Part shown: piece by piece, positions 18,107-25,941 of the stretch | Layout of the letters: each line of letters starts with the position of its first letter | Numbering within the stretch: position 1 is the stretch's first letter | Assembly: GCA_016177705.1 (NCBI GenBank) | Contig: JACOUT010000014.1 | Coordinates: 62,001 to 126,000 of the forward strand | Length of the DNA: 64,000 nucleotides | Direction of reading: 5' to 3' | From: Deltaproteobacteria bacterium | GTDB taxonomy: Bacteria > Myxococcota > UBA727 > VGSZ01 | Notes under the pieces: model-generated | Database searches by the model: none | What the model was told of the DNA's origin: nothing | The model's input: the letters and a program-made list of their open reading frames with translations, nothing else | Translations under genes and position numbers: made by a program

Positions 18107-19153
18107 TCACGTTTCGCGGGAGCGTTCGCGTTCCTGTTTGCGGATGGCGCCGTCGCGCGCGAACGCGTCACGACGATCTTGACCGGCGTCGCCACTCGGC
18201 TGCTGGTCGCCCGCGCGGTCCGTGCTCGGTGACGTCGGGTTCGTCGCTCGCTCCTCGCGGTCGCCGCCACCCGGCGCGAGCGCGGCGCCGGCCTTCTTGC
18301 CGATGCCGGCGGCGCCACCGGTTGCTGCGGATGCTCCCGCCGTCGCCGCTCGCTTCGCCGAACCCATCGCGTTCTGGGCGATTCCTGCCGCTCCGCCGCG
18401 AAGGATCGTGGCCGTCGCGACGGGGATGACGAGGAAGCTCATCCCGTAGACGAGGTTGAAGACGATGTGCTCGGCGAGGTTCTGCGTCACATTCGGGTTC
18501 ACGGTCGTCGCTCTCTCGGAGGCGATGAGCATCGCGAGGAAGATCTTCGCAGTGATGCCCCACGCCGTGACCTCGATCAGGCCGAGCAGCCAAGCGGCGA
18601 GGTAGCTCGATGTGAGGCCAGGGATGGATGCGAAGGCGATCATGATCGGGCCCAGCGTCAACAGGACGTTGAGCATCACCTTTTGGATCACCTTGAGGAT
18701 GAAGACGCAGGCGGCGGCGAGCGTGAACGTGAGGTACGTGACGACGTCGAGCAGGCTGTTGACGAACGCGGTGGCCGACAGCTCAAGGTTCGACAGTGAG
18801 AACGAGGCGTCGTCGCCCAGAGATTCGGAGAACGCCTCGGCGCGCGCGGCGAACACCGACTTCTTCGCGCTCGCGGGGTCGATCGACTGCAGGTCGCCGA
18901 GCGACGACACGAGCTCGATCATCGAGCGCGCGACGAGCGAGTAGAAGCCGAGCAGCACGCCGAAGACGAGCAAGCGCGTGACGGGGCCGGCCCAATCCGG
19001 TCTCTCGCCGCGGAGCTGCTTGCGCCACTCGAGGATGACGGACGCAAGGAACGAGACCGTAAGGATAGTCGCCGCGGCGCCGTTGATCTTGCCCTGCTCG
19101 CCGAACACGCCGACGGCCCCGCGCACGAGGTGATCGAAGTCGAGGCCGTTCAT
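18107..19153 (-). CDS. virB6: VirB6/TrbL-like polytopic membrane protein
   Basis: The 348-residue protein has about five to six membrane spans (ATILTVSFLASVIL, LLVFGVLLGFYSLVA, VVTYLTFTLAAACVFIL, VLLTLGPIMIAFASIPG and others). It also has the central loop 'LGPIMIAF' seen in VirB6/TrbL proteins, which form the inner-membrane part of the substrate path. The C-terminal 80 residues are a charged, Gly/Ala-rich cytoplasmic tail. The ATG at 19153 overlaps the preceding stop by four bases. An upstream in-frame extension was not used because it would cover the virB5-like gene. Confidence 0.82.
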   Translation of the reverse strand: MNGLDFDHLVRGAVGVFGEQGKINGAAATILTVSFLASVILEWRKQLRGERPDWAGPVTRLLVFGVLLGFYSLVARSMIELVSSLGDLQSIDPASAKKSVFAARAEAFSESLGDDASFSLSNLELSATAFVNSLLDVVTYLTFTLAAACVFILKVIQKVMLNVLLTLGPIMIAFASIPGLTSSYLAAWLLGLIEVTAWGITAKIFLAMLIASERATTVNPNVTQNLAEHIVFNLVYGMSFLVIPVATATILRGGAAGIAQNAMGSAKRAATAGASAATGGAAGIGKKAGAALAPGGGDREERATNPTSPSTDRAGDQQPSGDAGQDRRDAFARDGAIRKQERERSRET

Positions 19154-20091
19154 GGTGCGCCTACGACGCGTCGGTCGTCGAACGAGCCCGGCGGGCGCTC
19201 GACGAAGGTATCCGCGTGCTCTTCGTCTGTCGTTGGATTGACGGTCTCGTCGACGGTCGCGACGACGGCGGCGAGGCCGCGCGCGTGGTCGAGCTTCTTC
19301 GCGCTCATGCGCGCGCCGTCGTCGAGCGTGCGGATGGCCTCGAGCTTGGCGAGGCGGAGCTGCTCCGTGGTCACCTCGGTGATGATGCGGAGCGAGGCCG
19401 CAGAGATGGCCTGCGACTTGGCGCCGAGGACCGCGGCCCGCTTGAGGTCGAGGCCGCACACGGAGTGCACCTCGCCGTTGGCGTCGGTCTCGAGGCGACA
19501 GCCCGGGTCCATCGTCTCGCGAAAGACGGCGGCGCCTTGGCCTGCGAGCTCGTCCTGGCGGGAGAGCATTTCCAGCCGGCCCTCGGAGAGGCCGTAGAGG
19601 CCTTCGTCGAGAGCGATGAGCGTCTCGTAGAAGTTCTCCTGTGTGCGGCCGATGTTGTTGAGCGTCTCCTGCAGGGCGTAAGGGTTCAGCTCCCCGTTCG
19701 GACCCTGTTCGAGCGCACGACGAAGGGCGTCGGCTTCGCGCTTGATGCCCTCGGCCTCCGGGAACGTCTTCACGAACGCGGCGTTGGCCGCGTCGAAGAT
19801 CTCGTCGGGGTTCTCGGTGAGGTAGCGGAACTCGTTGACGGTCTCGGTCGCGCTCCGCAGCACGGCGAGCGAGCTCTGGGCAGTCGCAAGTGACCCTTGG
19901 ACGGCGGTCAGCAGCTGGCCTGCGCTCGCCGTTTGTTTGAGGCTGTCGAGGAGGAGCGCGAACAGCGTCGCGGAGTCGCCGTCCGGGATGCCCGCCGCGC
20001 TCGCCTGTGCAGGTCGCGCGACGAGGAGCAGCGCCGCAACGAGCGCCAGCACTGCGCGCCCGCGCGGGGTCGTCCGCGTCGGATCACGCAA
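19150..20091 (-). CDS. VirB5/TrbJ-like periplasmic protein
   Basis: The product (313 residues) carries a signal peptide (VLALVAALLLVARPAQASA) and then a long, largely helical body (residues about 50-250), as in VirB5/TrbJ proteins at the pilus tip or channel periphery. Gene order before virB6 fits. The best start is TTG at 20091, preceded by GAGG at a good distance and overlapping the previous stop by eight bases; no ATG is suitably placed. Direct homology is not obvious by eye, so the name follows context. Confidence 0.6.
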   Translation of the reverse strand: MRDPTRTTPRGRAVLALVAALLLVARPAQASAAGIPDGDSATLFALLLDSLKQTASAGQLLTAVQGSLATAQSSLAVLRSATETVNEFRYLTENPDEIFDAANAAFVKTFPEAEGIKREADALRRALEQGPNGELNPYALQETLNNIGRTQENFYETLIALDEGLYGLSEGRLEMLSRQDELAGQGAAVFRETMDPGCRLETDANGEVHSVCGLDLKRAAVLGAKSQAISAASLRIITEVTTEQLRLAKLEAIRTLDDGARMSAKKLDHARGLAAVVATVDETVNPTTDEEHADTFVERPPGSFDDRRVVGAP

Positions 20092-20374
20092 AGGACACCT
20101 CGAACGAGCTCTCGTCCGACGTGTGTGCGGCTGGTTGGCGCGCGCGCGTGGTGCCGAAGCTCGCAAGGGAGCGGAGCACGTGGGTCTTCTCGTTGCCGAA
20201 GTTTGCTTCGACGTAGTCGTAGGCCCTCGCCCACTGCCACATCGACGGATCGCGAGTGCGGAACTCGGTGAGCGCGTGCTCCGCAGCGATGCGGCGCTTG
20301 AGCTCGTCGCGCTCATTCGATTCGTGCTCGGGGATGCCCGTGTTTCTGTTGGGCCGTGGTTCGCGCTCGTACAT
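20084..20374 (-). CDS. Small soluble protein of the secretion operon, unknown
   Basis: The 96-residue protein is charged and has no membrane span or signal peptide. A central aromatic segment (SMWQWARAYDYVEANFG) is its most distinctive feature. An excellent ribosome site (GGAGGAG, four bases before ATG) supports the start. It lies 30 bases after the gene at 20405 and overlaps the next start, so it is co-expressed with the channel genes. Function unknown. Confidence 0.65.
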   Translation of the reverse strand: MYEREPRPNRNTGIPEHESNERDELKRRIAAEHALTEFRTRDPSMWQWARAYDYVEANFGNEKTHVLRSLASFGTTRARQPAAHTSDESSFEVSFA

Positions 20375-20404
20375 CTTCTCCTCCAGTTGGTGCGGTGATG
20401 CGTT

Positions 20405-20740
20405 TCAGTTCACTGCGCTGACGGCGCGGATGAATCCGCGCGGCCGCTCGTCACGGTCGTGATGCAAGAGCGCCCCGTTGCAGAGGCAGAGAAGGAGCTC
20501 GTCGACGATCGCGCAGAGCGCGTCGTCCTCCGCCTCGGTCCACTGGTAGTTCGGCTTCGCGAACGCGCGGGACAAGTCCATGAACAGGTTCCCATGAATG
20601 TCGTCGAGGTTCTCGTGCGCAGGACGCGCGCGTGCGCGAAGCGACCGCTGCACGCGGATATCGCGGATGAAGTCGGGCGCGTCGTCGTCGTCGCACGGGC
20701 CCTCGGTGAAGAAGAGACTGACAGTGGCGGTCGTAGTCAT
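20405..20740 (-). CDS. Small acidic protein after virB4, unknown
   Basis: This encodes 111 residues, acidic at the N-terminus (GPCDDDDAPDF) and helical afterwards (ALCAIVDELLLCLCNGALLHH). There is no signal peptide. ATG at 20740 overlaps the virB4 stop (ATGA), which makes it a bona fide operon member. I recognise no family. Its place between virB4 and virB5 suggests an assembly or accessory role only by association. Confidence 0.65.
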   Translation of the reverse strand: MTTTATVSLFFTEGPCDDDDAPDFIRDIRVQRSLRARARPAHENLDDIHGNLFMDLSRAFAKPNYQWTEAEDDALCAIVDELLLCLCNGALLHHDRDERPRGFIRAVSAVN

Positions 20741-23310
20741 GCGCTCCGGTCCTTTCGTTCGGCTCCGGCGCGCGGCGCGCCGTTTGGGTAGTTCGCGGCA
20801 CAGAACCGGATGGCGTCGACGAGCGAGCAACGGCGCTCGCTGCGCACGCGGTCGCGGAAGCCGACGTCGACGGGGTCCGTGGTGTTGAGCCAGAGGTCGA
20901 AGGGCGTCGGTCGAAGCTTGAGGACCGAGGCATCACCGGTGCCGCGCTCGACGAGGAGCATCTCGGCGAAGAGGCCCTTCTTGAACTTGAGCTGCTTGAA
21001 GAGCGAGAGCTGACGAGCGTTGAGGCTGAGCAGCCCGGCGACCTTCTCGTGATCACCTGCGTGCTGGAGCAGGAGCGTGAGCGCAGCGTTCTGAAGGACG
21101 GCGGAGTGGATCGGCGACGCGAGGAAGTCGGAGAGGCTCTGCGTGATCGCCCACGTCGACGCATTCCACTTGCGGCCGGTGCGAAAGAGCTCGGCGACGA
21201 TGGCGCTCGCGGTGTCGTCGGTGAGGAACTTCCAGCACTCATCGAAGACGACGAACTTGCTCATCTCGCGCGGGTGCTTCCGAATCGTCGACCAGATGTG
21301 GAAGCTGACGGCGAGCAACAGGACGGTGGCCAGCTCCTTGTCCTTCTCGAGGCCGAACAGGTCGAACACCTGCATGTGGCCGGCGGCCTTGAAGCGCGAC
21401 GGCCGATCGACGAGGCGGGCGCGCGTCGGGTCGGTGGTCCAGGCGCGCAGCTTCAAGAACATCTCGCGCGACAGCAGCGCGTACTCGGGCTCCTTCGGCG
21501 CGCAGCGCTCGAGCTCGGCCACGACGTCGCTGAGCAGCGGCGTCGCGCGGCCCGCAGTCGCCTCGTAGGCGCGGGCGATGCAGATGCGCGCCACTTCCTT
21601 GGCAAGCGCTCGGTCCGCGCGGCGCTCGATGTCCGGCAGCGCCATCAGCGCGACCAGGTCGCTCATGTAGCGCATGGCGTCGTCGTCGACGTCATCGTGC
21701 GCAAAGAACGGGTTGAACGACACGTCGTCGGTCGCCGTCAGCGCGGTGTAGCTGCCGCCGAGCGCCTCTGCGAGCACGCGGTACGAGGAGAGCTCTGGGC
21801 CCTGCACGTCGATGATGAGCAGCGGGCTTCCTTCGATGAGGCACGCTTGCTCGAGGGCGCACGACACGCTGAACGACTTGCCCGACCCCGAGCTACCGAA
21901 GACCAACGTGTTGTTGTTCGAGCGCGAGCGGCTCGGCAGGTGGCTCACCGCGCGCAGCGTGCTCTGTCGCGTTTCGAAGAGGAGCTGCGGCTCGTCGTCG
22001 CCTTTCGATGTGTTGAAGGTCGGCACGAGGTCCGCCGCGTTGTTCGTGACGAGCTGGTGCGTCTTCGGTGCGCGTGCTCCGTTTCCCGGCAGCGTTGCGA
22101 GGTAGGCGCCGAGCTGTCGGCCGGTCTCCGTCGTGAGCGCAGCGCCGACGTCGCTGAAGCCGTCCTTCAGCTCGCGCGTCGCGTGATCGAGGGCGGCGTG
22201 GTCGGCGCCTTGCACGATGACCGTCAGCGACGTCGAGAAGACGCGTTGGTCGTGGGTGAGCATCGTCTCGAGGACACGCTCGTACTCGGAGAACGCGACG
22301 TTCGCGGCGACGTCGCGCACCACGCCGCCCGCTTGGGCGTGCGCGATATTGCGCTTGCGGATCAGCCGCTCCGTCAACTTCTCTCGGTCGGTGGCAACGA
22401 ATGTGGCCACGATGCGGAACGGGCTCGCACTCCTGAACTGGACGCCCATGAGGAAGTCCGGGCGCGTGAACGCCGGCAGTCGCTCGAGGCTCAGCGCGCG
22501 GTGGAGGATGGGCGGGTCGTCGAGCGTGAAGCTCGACTCGCTCCAAGCGAGGTCACCGAGCGGGAGCTGTTCCCGGAGTGAGAGCGGTCGATGGATCAGG
22601 TACGCGCCCTCTCGTGTCAGCGCTTCGGGCAGCTCTTCGGGGCGGTCGACGGGCACGAGCGGCAGGGACAGCGACGTGAGCGGGTTGAGCGCGCGGTGGC
22701 ACTCGGCCAGGAGGCCGCGCGCATCGAGGGGCCGCAACGTGCTGCCGGTCGCTGCGAGCTCCTCGCGTACGCGAGCCGCGGTCTCGCTCAGGGCGGCGAC
22801 AGCGGCGTTGAAGTCGGCAGGCGTGATGGTCTGCGGGTCCTTTCGCGTCGAGAAGAGACGCGAGAGCGCGCTGCCTCGGTGTGGTCCGAGGCGGCCGAGC
22901 GCCCCGCGCTGCCCGACGAAGTAGACGATGCGGCCCGCGACGATCGATGGATCTTCGCGGAGCGCGCGGGCGCGCTCCCTGCGTTGCTCGATGAGCACGC
23001 GCGCGTGGGCATCCGTGGACGTCTGTCCGCGCCGCTCGTACGCGTCGATGAGCGGCCGGCTTGAGAGGCCGGTGTGCCATTCGGCCTGGAGGAACGCATC
23101 GGGCGGCAAGGCGTTCAACCCGCGACGAATCCCTCCCGCATTTCGGTTGAGGCGGGCGTTGTCGGCCGAGAAGACGTCGGCGCCGGAGCTCTCGAAGCCG
23201 ACGACGAGCGTGCCGTCGACGAGCACGAGGACGCCGACGTCGCTTGCGCCGACCTTCACGTCGCGGCACGTCCACTGCGGCAGCATGTGCCCGAGCGACG
23301 GGAGCGTCAT
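20737..23310 (-). CDS. virB4: Type IV secretion ATPase VirB4
   Basis: VirB4 is the conserved ATPase that powers pilus and channel assembly at the inner membrane. The 857-residue protein has the N-terminal CagE/TrbE-type domain, Walker A FGSSGSGKS (472-479) and Walker B KFVVFDECWKFL near residue 690. These are followed by FRTGRKWNASTWAITQSLSDF, the typical motif after Walker B. ATG at 23310 overlaps the virB3 stop (ATGA); an in-frame open stretch upstream was rejected because it covers virB3 and has poor codon usage. Confidence 0.95.
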   Translation of the reverse strand: MTLPSLGHMLPQWTCRDVKVGASDVGVLVLVDGTLVVGFESSGADVFSADNARLNRNAGGIRRGLNALPPDAFLQAEWHTGLSSRPLIDAYERRGQTSTDAHARVLIEQRRERARALREDPSIVAGRIVYFVGQRGALGRLGPHRGSALSRLFSTRKDPQTITPADFNAAVAALSETAARVREELAATGSTLRPLDARGLLAECHRALNPLTSLSLPLVPVDRPEELPEALTREGAYLIHRPLSLREQLPLGDLAWSESSFTLDDPPILHRALSLERLPAFTRPDFLMGVQFRSASPFRIVATFVATDREKLTERLIRKRNIAHAQAGGVVRDVAANVAFSEYERVLETMLTHDQRVFSTSLTVIVQGADHAALDHATRELKDGFSDVGAALTTETGRQLGAYLATLPGNGARAPKTHQLVTNNAADLVPTFNTSKGDDEPQLLFETRQSTLRAVSHLPSRSRSNNNTLVFGSSGSGKSFSVSCALEQACLIEGSPLLIIDVQGPELSSYRVLAEALGGSYTALTATDDVSFNPFFAHDDVDDDAMRYMSDLVALMALPDIERRADRALAKEVARICIARAYEATAGRATPLLSDVVAELERCAPKEPEYALLSREMFLKLRAWTTDPTRARLVDRPSRFKAAGHMQVFDLFGLEKDKELATVLLLAVSFHIWSTIRKHPREMSKFVVFDECWKFLTDDTASAIVAELFRTGRKWNASTWAITQSLSDFLASPIHSAVLQNAALTLLLQHAGDHEKVAGLLSLNARQLSLFKQLKFKKGLFAEMLLVERGTGDASVLKLRPTPFDLWLNTTDPVDVGFRDRVRSERRCSLVDAIRFCAANYPNGAPRAGAERKDRSA

Positions 23311-23639
23311 CGCGGAAGCCCCTTCTCGTCGAGCGGGAACGGCCGGCAGAGGAGGTCGCGCTCCTTGTGTGAGAACCGCCGCGGCGTGAAGGCGACGGCG
23401 ATCATCCGTTCGATGTGGTCGTCGGGCTTCCGCCACTTCATCGCGACGAGCGCGGCGGCGATGGCGACCGCGACCAGCACGCCCCACAGCGACGAGAAAC
23501 CGATGAAGACGCCTGCGACGAGCACGACGTTGCCCGGCACGAAGATGAGCGGCAGATCGATGGGCGTGAGCCCGAAGAGCGCGCTCTTGTGCTCGAGGTT
23601 CCGATAGACCGGGGAGAGCTCGAGCTCGACGTCGTTCAC
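23307..23639 (-). CDS. virB3: VirB3/TrbD-like membrane protein
   Basis: The 110-residue protein has two adjacent membrane spans (LIFVPGNVVLVAGVFIGFSS and GVLVAVAIAAALVAMKW) after a short N-terminus with YRNLEHKSALFGLTPIDLP, then a cytoplasmic tail. This is the size and shape of VirB3, the partner of VirB4, and it sits directly before virB4 with an ATGA overlap. Confidence 0.85.
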   Translation of the reverse strand: MNDVELELSPVYRNLEHKSALFGLTPIDLPLIFVPGNVVLVAGVFIGFSSLWGVLVAVAIAAALVAMKWRKPDDHIERMIAVAFTPRRFSHKERDLLCRPFPLDEKGLPR

Positions 23640-23884
23640 GACGGCTCTCCTGTGCCCGCGGGCGGCGTCGGGGCCGCACGCATGCTCGCGAGGAACCGGC
23701 CGGCGCGCGGAAGCTGTGAGAAGAGGAGCGCTGCGACTGCAATGAGGCCGACGCCCGTGCCGACCTGCTCAAGCGCGTGCTGCAGGTCGAGCGAGAGCAC
23801 GTCCTCGTCGCGGACGAGCTCGACGCTGCGCCGGCCCTCGATGGGCTCGGCGGGCAAGTGGATCGGCGGGTTCGCGTCGCTCAT
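23636..23884 (-). CDS. Small single-span membrane protein between virB2 and virB3
   Basis: This encodes 82 residues with one hydrophobic segment (VGLIAVAALLFSQL, about residues 47-60) and short polar ends; the C-terminal end is Pro/Thr-rich. It overlaps the genes on both sides by four bases. No family is recognised. It is probably an accessory component of the channel or pilus. Confidence 0.65.
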   Translation of the reverse strand: MSDANPPIHLPAEPIEGRRSVELVRDEDVLSLDLQHALEQVGTGVGLIAVAALLFSQLPRAGRFLASMRAAPTPPAGTGEPS

Positions 23885-24198
23885 CCGATCGCGCTCTTCA
23901 ACGCTTGGACAATCCCGGCGGCAGCGAACGAGAAGAACGCGCCGATGGCGATGCCCTTCACTTGCTCGCGGGCGTGCGGGTCGCCGCTGAAGTACTTCAT
24001 GCCGGCGACGAGGCAGGCGGCGACGCCGACGACGGAGGCCACGACCGTGAGGACGTTGATCACAAGCGTGCCGAGGTTCTGCACCTTGTTCTCGAGGTTC
24101 TGCGCGAAGGCGGGCGCAGCGACGCTCGTGAAGAGAATGCAGGCGAGGTAGGCGCTTCGGCGCGCGGCGTTGCTGAGCTGCTTGACCTGGCTACGCAT
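23881..24198 (-). CDS. virB2: VirB2/TrbC-like pilin subunit
   Basis: The 105-residue protein has a long signal peptide (hydrophobic LACILFTSVAAPAFA, likely cut after AFA near residue 32) followed by two hydrophobic helices (LGTLVINVLTVVASVVGVAA and IAIGAFFSFAAAGIV) joined by a short polar loop. This is the VirB2/TrbC pilin layout. It precedes virB3 as in standard operons. The start overlaps the end of the previous gene by eight bases. Confidence 0.85.
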   Translation of the reverse strand: MRSQVKQLSNAARRSAYLACILFTSVAAPAFAQNLENKVQNLGTLVINVLTVVASVVGVAACLVAGMKYFSGDPHAREQVKGIAIGAFFSFAAAGIVQALKSAIG

Positions 24199-25276
24199 GT
24201 GTCATGTCCTTTGTTCTTCGGTGCGGGCTCAGGCGGAGCTGGAGCTCCGGCCTGATGTCGACGACGTCGGCTGTCGTGGAGAATGGGAAGCTGTGCTTGT
24301 CGCCGCTCTCGGAGAACGCGCGCAGCAACGCACGGTGGCGCTCCCCTTTCGCGACCCAGCGGGACTTCGCGCGATCGAAGACGCTGAATGGGTCCGTCGT
24401 CCGCAAGACGATGGGGACGCGCGGCTGCCCGGCGATGCGCAGCGGGAGCGCCCGCAGTTGATCGATCAGGTCCCGGCCCGGCTCGTCGACGAAGACGAGC
24501 AGCACTTCGCGGGTGCCGGTGGCCGTCCGCCACGCGACGTCGAAGGACAGGTGGTCCACCTCACGCATGGCGCCCTTGCAGCGGCGCCCGGTGTGGCGTC
24601 GGTTGTCGTGAAGTTCGTTGCAGTCGGAGACGTGGCCGCACTTCGGACACTCGAAGCGCCGTTCTGCGAGCGCCTGTTCGGCGCGACCCCGACACGTGGG
24701 GCACGCAGCGATCGCCGAGCCGAGCGGTCCCTGCCAGCGGCAGCTCGCACAGCGTGAGCGAAACAGCGGCGTCAGCGCGGGCTCGCTGCGCAGCGCGGTG
24801 AGGACGCGCGCGGCGCTCCCGCCGCCCGCCGCGCGCTTCGCTTGCTCGTCGACGAGGAAGCGACGCAGGGCGAGGACCTCGTCGCGTCCGCGACCGACCC
24901 GGTACCCGCGCGTGACGAGCTCGGCCCAGAGTGCTGAGCGCAGCCAGCAGTGGTCGGCGTCCTCGTCGGTCAGCGGCTTGCGACTGTTGTCCGTTGAGCG
25001 CACGCGGACACGCTCCGAGAGCGAATGCGCGGCGTGCGCGAGGCGATAGACGGAGCGCTTCTCGGCGAGCTGCTGGCGCGCGAGCAGCCCGTGCGTCACG
25101 AGCGACGTCAGGCGCCGGTAGGACGCGCTTCGGCAGTACGAGCGCGCGAAGTAGAGGACATAGAGGGCGTCGCCGCCCGCCGCGCGCAGCGTCGTCAGCA
25201 AGAGCAACAGCTCCTCGTGCTCGGTGGCGAGGGAGGCCGCAGCTTGCGCCGTGGGTTTCAGCTCAGGATTGAGCAT
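24191..25276 (-). CDS. Zinc-ribbon protein with winged-helix-like N-terminus (replication-relaxation-like)
   Basis: The 361-residue protein has an N-terminal region that resembles a winged helix (ARSYCRSASYRRLTSLVTHGLL). In the middle are two Cys clusters, CASC...CPTC (about residues 183-205) and CPKC...C (about 223-232) followed by a late Cys, likely zinc ribbons. A C-terminal part contains EVLLVFVDEPGRDLIDQ, similar to the domain that follows the winged helix in replication-relaxation proteins. The start at 25276 overlaps the preceding gene by 19 bases. It may bind DNA and act in processing or coupling; this is inference. Confidence 0.6.
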   Translation of the reverse strand: MLNPELKPTAQAAASLATEHEELLLLLTTLRAAGGDALYVLYFARSYCRSASYRRLTSLVTHGLLARQQLAEKRSVYRLAHAAHSLSERVRVRSTDNSRKPLTDEDADHCWLRSALWAELVTRGYRVGRGRDEVLALRRFLVDEQAKRAAGGGSAARVLTALRSEPALTPLFRSRCASCRWQGPLGSAIAACPTCRGRAEQALAERRFECPKCGHVSDCNELHDNRRHTGRRCKGAMREVDHLSFDVAWRTATGTREVLLVFVDEPGRDLIDQLRALPLRIAGQPRVPIVLRTTDPFSVFDRAKSRWVAKGERHRALLRAFSESGDKHSFPFSTTADVVDIRPELQLRLSPHRRTKDMTHA

Positions 25277-25941
25277 GTGCCCCCCGTGATGTGTCGGACG
25301 CGCGACGCGGTGCGGTCGCGGTCGGCGAACCAAAACGCGTGCTTGTAGAGGCGGCGGAAGCTCTCGTGCTTCTCGCGGATGTCGGCGCTCGTGTACTTGC
25401 TCGTGACGTACTCGACGGCGATGTCGAAGCGCTGCTCGCCACCCGCGTCGGGCAGCGAGACGGTGCAGACGGCGTCCGGGAACGGCTCGAAGTCGTCGCC
25501 GCGGCGTGTCTTTCTGCCGCGCTGCTCCCTCGCGCGGAGCTGCGGCTCAAGCGTGAACGAGACGACGCGCCCACCACGCGCTTTCACGGAGCGCTCGAGC
25601 TCGTGGACGGCGTCGATCGTGCGGATGTGATGCACGCGCGAGCGCGTGCCGATGCTGCGTCGGGACGCGTCGACGCCGAGCGGATTGTCGGCCTTCGTGG
25701 CGACGCGCGCCATCACGTGCGGCTTCCCGGCGATGCGGACGCGGTCGAGCTCGATGTAGCCGTGCGCCCGCAGCGCCGTCATCCTGCGCTCGCACGCCTT
25801 GAGCGGATTCGTGTTCCGGGTCCTCGTGAATGGGTTCTTGGCGAAGAACCGCTCCGCGAGGAGCGGCAACGGGAACGAGCGGTGCTTCTCGAGGAACGAG
25901 AGCAGCTCCATATCGCGCTCGGTGAGGACGAACGACGTCAT
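25258..25941 (-). CDS. Replication-relaxation-like winged-helix protein
   Basis: The 227-residue protein begins LTERDMELLSFLEKHRSFPL, followed by LLAERFF and ACERRMTALRAHGYIELDRV. This is the winged-helix pattern of the replication-relaxation family (Replic_Relax), often found beside relaxase or coupling-protein genes on mobile elements. The second half (FDIAVEYVTSKYTSADIREK, LYKHAFWFADRDR) fits the nuclease-fold-like C-terminal domain of that family. It overlaps virD4 by ATGA. Confidence 0.65.
   Translation of the reverse strand: MTSFVLTERDMELLSFLEKHRSFPLPLLAERFFAKNPFTRTRNTNPLKACERRMTALRAHGYIELDRVRIAGKPHVMARVATKADNPLGVDASRRSIGTRSRVHHIRTIDAVHELERSVKARGGRVVSFTLEPQLRAREQRGRKTRRGDDFEPFPDAVCTVSLPDAGGEQRFDIAVEYVTSKYTSADIREKHESFRRLYKHAFWFADRDRTASRVRHITGGTCSILS

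Noticed and set aside
20737..23772. A VirB4 protein extended by about 150 residues at its N-terminus
   Set aside because: The extension is Arg-rich, overlaps virB3 in another frame, and the ATG at 23310 fits the ATGA coupling seen along the operon.
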